From assembly GCA_023898785.1 (NCBI GenBank), contig CP060239.1, forward strand, positions 1 to 64,000: DNA of 64,000 nt, given 5' to 3'. Both the position numbers and the translations under genes were made by a program. Positions within the stretch are counted from its first letter, which is position 1. Each line of letters opens with the position of its first letter. The DNA is from Rhodospirillales bacterium (lineage in GTDB: Bacteria; Pseudomonadota; Alphaproteobacteria; Micavibrionales; Micavibrionaceae). The notes under the pieces are model-generated. The model made no database searches, had not been told where the DNA came from, and saw nothing but the letters and a program-made list of their open reading frames with translations. Shown here piece after piece: positions 61,537-64,000 of the stretch.

Positions 61537-62412
61537 ATGGGACATCATCACCATCACGGAAACCCGTCTGAAATTGGTGAGCGCCGCCTTTGGTGGGCGG
61601 TACTAGCCAATATGTTGCTAACAGTCGCGCAAGTCATCGGCGGGATTATTTCCGGCTCACTTTCGCTGGTTGCCGATGCATTGCATAATTTTAGTGATGC
61701 AGCCTCGCTTCTCATTGCGCTGGTGGCAATACGCATAGGCCGTAAGCCGCCCGATCAATTTAAAACGTTTGGTTACAAACGGGCGGAAACCGTGGCGGCG
61801 CTTATCAATTTGACCACGCTTATCGTTATCGGCCTCTATCTTTGTTATGAGGCGGTCACACGCTTTATAACGCCGCAGGAAATTGCAGGCTGGACAGTTA
61901 TTGCCGTTGCCGGAATTGCGCTGGTCGTTGATATTTTCACGGCGGTGCTAACGTATAATCAATCCAAAACAAGCATGAATATCAAAGCAGTTTTTCTGCA
62001 TAATTTAACGGATGCTTTGGCCTCGGTCGGGGTCATTATTACAGGAACGCTTATTTTGCTGTTCGGATGGGTTTGGACAGATGCCGCCATGACGCTGATT
62101 ATTGCCGGTTACGTTTTGTGGCAGGGCTTTACAGAGATTCCTAAAACCATTCATTTGCTCATGGAAGGTACGCCGGAGGGCATGGACATTAAGGAAGTGG
62201 TTGCAGCAATGGAAAGCGAAAAAGGCGTGGTCAACGTTCATCATGTCCATGTTTGGCAACTGGACGAACACCGCAATGCTTTAGAGGCTCATGTGGTTTT
62301 AAGTGAAAGTGCGGAAATGGATGATTTAAAAACCCGCCTCAAGAAAATATTGCACGACAAATTCGATATTGAGCATTCAACATTGGAGTTTGAAAATACC
62401 GTTTGTAATTAA
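61537..62412 (+). CDS. cation diffusion facilitator (CzcD/ZitB type)
   Basis: A 291-residue inner-membrane metal/proton antiporter moving Zn or similar ions from cytoplasm to periplasm. The N-terminus MGHHHHHGN is His-rich. Zinc-site HxxxD pairs are in DALHNFSDAAS (TM2) and FLHNLTDALASVG (TM5). The C-terminal cytoplasmic domain (VNVHHVHVWQLDEH) binds metal. Last gene of the efflux operon; it would feed the RND pump's periplasmic intake. Confidence 0.95.
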   Translation: MGHHHHHGNPSEIGERRLWWAVLANMLLTVAQVIGGIISGSLSLVADALHNFSDAASLLIALVAIRIGRKPPDQFKTFGYKRAETVAALINLTTLIVIGLYLCYEAVTRFITPQEIAGWTVIAVAGIALVVDIFTAVLTYNQSKTSMNIKAVFLHNLTDALASVGVIITGTLILLFGWVWTDAAMTLIIAGYVLWQGFTEIPKTIHLLMEGTPEGMDIKEVVAAMESEKGVVNVHHVHVWQLDEHRNALEAHVVLSESAEMDDLKTRLKKILHDKFDIEHSTLEFENTVCN

Positions 62413-62420
62413 GCAATTCG

Positions 62421-62450
62421 CCGTCCTCGGGCTTTACAGCCTGAGGGCGG
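62421..62450. terminator. hairpin between convergent genes
   Basis: CCGTCCTCGGGCT (62421-62433) pairs with AGCCTGAGGGCGG (62438-62450), 13 pairs with two G-U and a TTAC loop. No T-run, so termination efficiency is uncertain. Confidence 0.45.
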
Positions 62451-62453
62451 TAT

Positions 62454-63212
62454 TCAGGTGGAATAGGCTTGTAATTCGTTCATAAAGTCCATTTCATCTT
62501 TTGCGATTTCACCATCGGCCTGCACAAGGCGGGCGGCATATCGAGCCAATTTCCCCAAAGCTTCGGGGTTTTTCTCTTCCAAATAGTCAAGGGAGTCAAA
62601 GAAACTATCGGTATCCGGATAAAGTTTTCTTATGCGCGCTAACAAATATTCGTCATGGAATTCACAATCAAAGCACTCATCCATCAAATAATGAATAATA
62701 ATGTTTTCTTCTTCATGGTGAAAATGACCGTCGCAACGTGCCAGGTACACCAGAACATTCATAGCGTGGCGGCACTTTGTAAGGGCTTCGCGGGTGGCTG
62801 CTTTGGGATCAACCGGCAAGGTCTTCTCGACCACGCCGAAGCATTCAAGGATTTCCGTTTGAGTATCCCAAACCTCGCCAGTCGCCAAATCGACCGCCTC
62901 TACAATTCTATCCGCGCGAAAACACCGAACGGCTTTTCGTTCAAAACAATAGGCCCGGACAAGCAAATCTCCTTTGGCAGACCGGCTTACGCGCTTAACG
63001 CTAATACGGCGCTCGCTTTCTTCCCCTTTGGAGTTTTTATATGTAATAAAGACGGCCGTGCTTATGCTATCCGCAAGTGCCTCCGCCTGCTCCTCCGCCT
63101 CAATTTCTGTCTGAGGTTCGTCTTCCACGAGCCGTATGTGCCGGTTTTCCGGGACTTCCGGCTCCGGCATTGGCATTTTCCCCAAAACGTTTTTCAACAA
63201 AACTGTAAACAT
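62454..63212 (-). CDS. WYL-like and TerB-like domain protein
   Basis: 252 residues. The first half has an acidic N-terminus and a WYL-like domain (TAVFITYKNSKGEESERRIS, LLVRAYCFERKAVRCFRADR, about 52-105), a fold that binds ligands or nucleic acid in many regulators. The second half (about 140-250) is TerB-like: LVYLARCDGHFHHEEENIIIHYL and ARLVQADGEIAKDEMDFM, two acidic metal-binding-type repeats known from tellurite-resistance proteins. There is no helix-turn-helix. It is convergent with the metal operon, and a stress or metal-response role is possible but unproven. Confidence 0.7.
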   Translation of the reverse strand: MFTVLLKNVLGKMPMPEPEVPENRHIRLVEDEPQTEIEAEEQAEALADSISTAVFITYKNSKGEESERRISVKRVSRSAKGDLLVRAYCFERKAVRCFRADRIVEAVDLATGEVWDTQTEILECFGVVEKTLPVDPKAATREALTKCRHAMNVLVYLARCDGHFHHEEENIIIHYLMDECFDCEFHDEYLLARIRKLYPDTDSFFDSLDYLEEKNPEALGKLARYAARLVQADGEIAKDEMDFMNELQAYST

Positions 63213-63337
63213 ATCTTATGTTTTTAGCATTTCCTCTTGAATCTTCAATGCTTTTAGTTGCAATACGGGCAAATTCAGCTCTCTACATTTTCCTAAAAAT
63301 CTGCTTAGATAAGAGTGCTTTGTCGAAAAAAGGGCAA

Positions 63338-63525
63338 GGCCGGGCTGTAGTAGGCCCGAACATTAGCGTCTGGCAAAACGTAATTTGTCGCTTCTCGGTC
63401 TTATGGCCGGGGGGCGGCAGCGTATGTCCAAGGCTCCGGCCTAAAGGCTGTCGCGGCTGTACTAATGTTCGGTCTACTAACCTCCGGCCACCATGCCCGA
63501 TAAAACGGCATGGTGGTTTTTATTT
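63338..63525 (+). ncRNA. candidate structured RNA with intrinsic terminator
   Basis: GGCCGG (63338-63343), AGTAG (63349-63353) and CCGAACATTAG (63356-63366) pair with CTAATGTTCGG (63462-63472), CTACT (63474-63478) and CCGGCC (63484-63489), closing a stem over about 95 nt that contain further complementary blocks (GGCCGG near 63415, CCGGCC near 63436). Directly after comes a strong terminator: CCACCATGCC (63488-63497) / GGCATGGTGG (63507-63516) and TTTTT. No coding frame fits. It is not tRNA, tmRNA, RNase P or SRP RNA by eye. It could be a small RNA or the leader of the next genes. Confidence 0.5.
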
Positions 63526-63539
63526 GGAGTATCAACGCT

Positions 63540-63791
63540 ATGCAAAAAGCAATGATTAGTTTAAACATTAATACCGTGACAGGGCTTGATAACCCGAACA
63601 AGTTACACCGCGCTAAGTATTCACAAAATTGCGCGCTCTCTTATGTCGAGAGGGCGCGGGAATACAATACCGTTTTGCGGAAATACCGCGCGCACCGCTT
63701 GTTGGTGTTATCAACCTCTCGGCTCCAGAGAGACGCTCTGTTCATGGCATTAGCACATGAAAGGAGCTGTTATGTCATTAAGCAGTTTTAA
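63540..63791 (+). CDS. small hypothetical protein (83 aa)
   Basis: ATG 63540 follows TTGGAG by 9 bases. The product (MQKAMISLNINTVTGL...CYVIKQF) is basic, soluble and without known motif; a long helix with YVERAREYNTVLRKYRAHRL is predicted by eye. It overlaps the next gene by 20 bases, so the two form a unit after the terminator of the candidate RNA. Typical of accessory genes in mobile elements. Confidence 0.6.
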   Translation: MQKAMISLNINTVTGLDNPNKLHRAKYSQNCALSYVERAREYNTVLRKYRAHRLLVLSTSRLQRDALFMALAHERSCYVIKQF

Positions 63792-64000
63792 ACAAACTCT
63801 GGAAAACCGTTTATACGGTGATATTTGGGGAGCCGCAAAGCCGGAGGAAGCCGCAGGGGTTTTGGTTTCCGTTTACGGAGGGCGCGCCATCAATGAAGCT
63901 TTTGAAAGGGAAACGGAGGCATGGAAACAATCAGACTTTAGCCGGGCTGTTTTTTGGGCTTGTGTATTAGAAAAGCTATCTCCCGACTTTTTACCATGCC
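63772..64000 (+). CDS. hypothetical protein (3' end outside window)
   Basis: An open frame from ATG 63772 to the window end, at least 76 residues, with an excellent ribosome-binding site (GAAAGGAGCTG) 3 bases before the start. It reads MSLSSFKQTLENRLYGDIWG and GVLVSVYGGRAINEAFERET; aromatic- and acid-rich, soluble. No family recognised from this part. Confidence 0.6.
   Translation, partial: MSLSSFKQTLENRLYGDIWGAAKPEEAAGVLVSVYGGRAINEAFERETEAWKQSDFSRAVFWACVLEKLSPDFLPC

Overview
The window reads as a chromosomal segment of an alphaproteobacterium with roughly balanced base composition. The gene set (CtlX-type hydrolase, Sua5, AnmK, YhdP/AsmA-like protein, Rrf2-cysteine desulfurase-ferredoxin cluster, split MnmC) and the alphaproteobacterial-looking tRNA-Met and tRNA-fMet fit this. 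A Micavibrio-like or other deep-branching lineage is possible, but that is inference; no rRNA is present to settle it.

Layout. Positions 1-5650 hold small secreted or unknown proteins, a divergent malonyl-CoA-decarboxylase-like protein, a cold-shock protein, a YHYH-domain protein, an aminotransferase and inorganic pyrophosphatase. Positions 5690-8700 are a mobile-element scar: an IS5-family remnant, an IS200/IS605-type element whose tnpA is split by a complete 1343-bp IS3-family element, and two back-to-back truncated regulatory genes. Positions 9080-23830 are mostly housekeeping: a CtlX-like hydrolase, a CheD-like protein without its catalytic residues, nucleotide-sugar genes (gmd, fcl with an in-frame tandem duplication, a UDP-sugar epimerase), a sterol-desaturase-type hydroxylase, sua5-anmK, tyrS, an AsmA-like protein and bcp. 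Positions 24190-26400 form an Rrf2 regulator, cysteine desulfurase, ferredoxin and Dabb operon. Next come mnmA, two unknown genes, tRNA-Met, an M3 peptidase, mnmD-mnmC, a WecA-like transferase, an AMIN lipoprotein and a DAACS transporter.

Positions 37676-39543 carry an EF-hand protein followed by an ECF sigma factor, a small one-helix membrane protein and a CpxP/CnrX-like periplasmic protein, resembling a metal-responsive sigma module. A hybrid histidine kinase and a secreted histidine phosphatase lie opposite.

Positions 43475-48960 are a decayed integration hotspot at tRNA-Glu. It holds three incomplete tyrosine-integrase genes, a 17-bp repeat of the tRNA 3' end, a KAP NTPase, a truncated Eco29kI-like nuclease and a HigB/HigA-like toxin-antitoxin pair. 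A TPP-riboswitch-controlled thiamine operon (thiO-thiS-lipoprotein-thiG) follows. Then come a half tRNA-fMet, an intact tRNA-fMet and what looks like an accessory island: an SMC-like ATPase with a zinc hook and an RxxxE...H C-terminus (RloC/AAA_13-like), a heavy-metal RND efflux operon with a CDF transporter and several small metal-associated proteins, a WYL-TerB protein, a candidate structured RNA and two unknown small genes running off the end.

The most interesting items are the tRNA-fMet-linked ATPase, the candidate structured RNA near 63.4 kb, the unknown small proteins in the efflux operon, the dead-looking CheD, and the layered integration history at tRNA-Glu.
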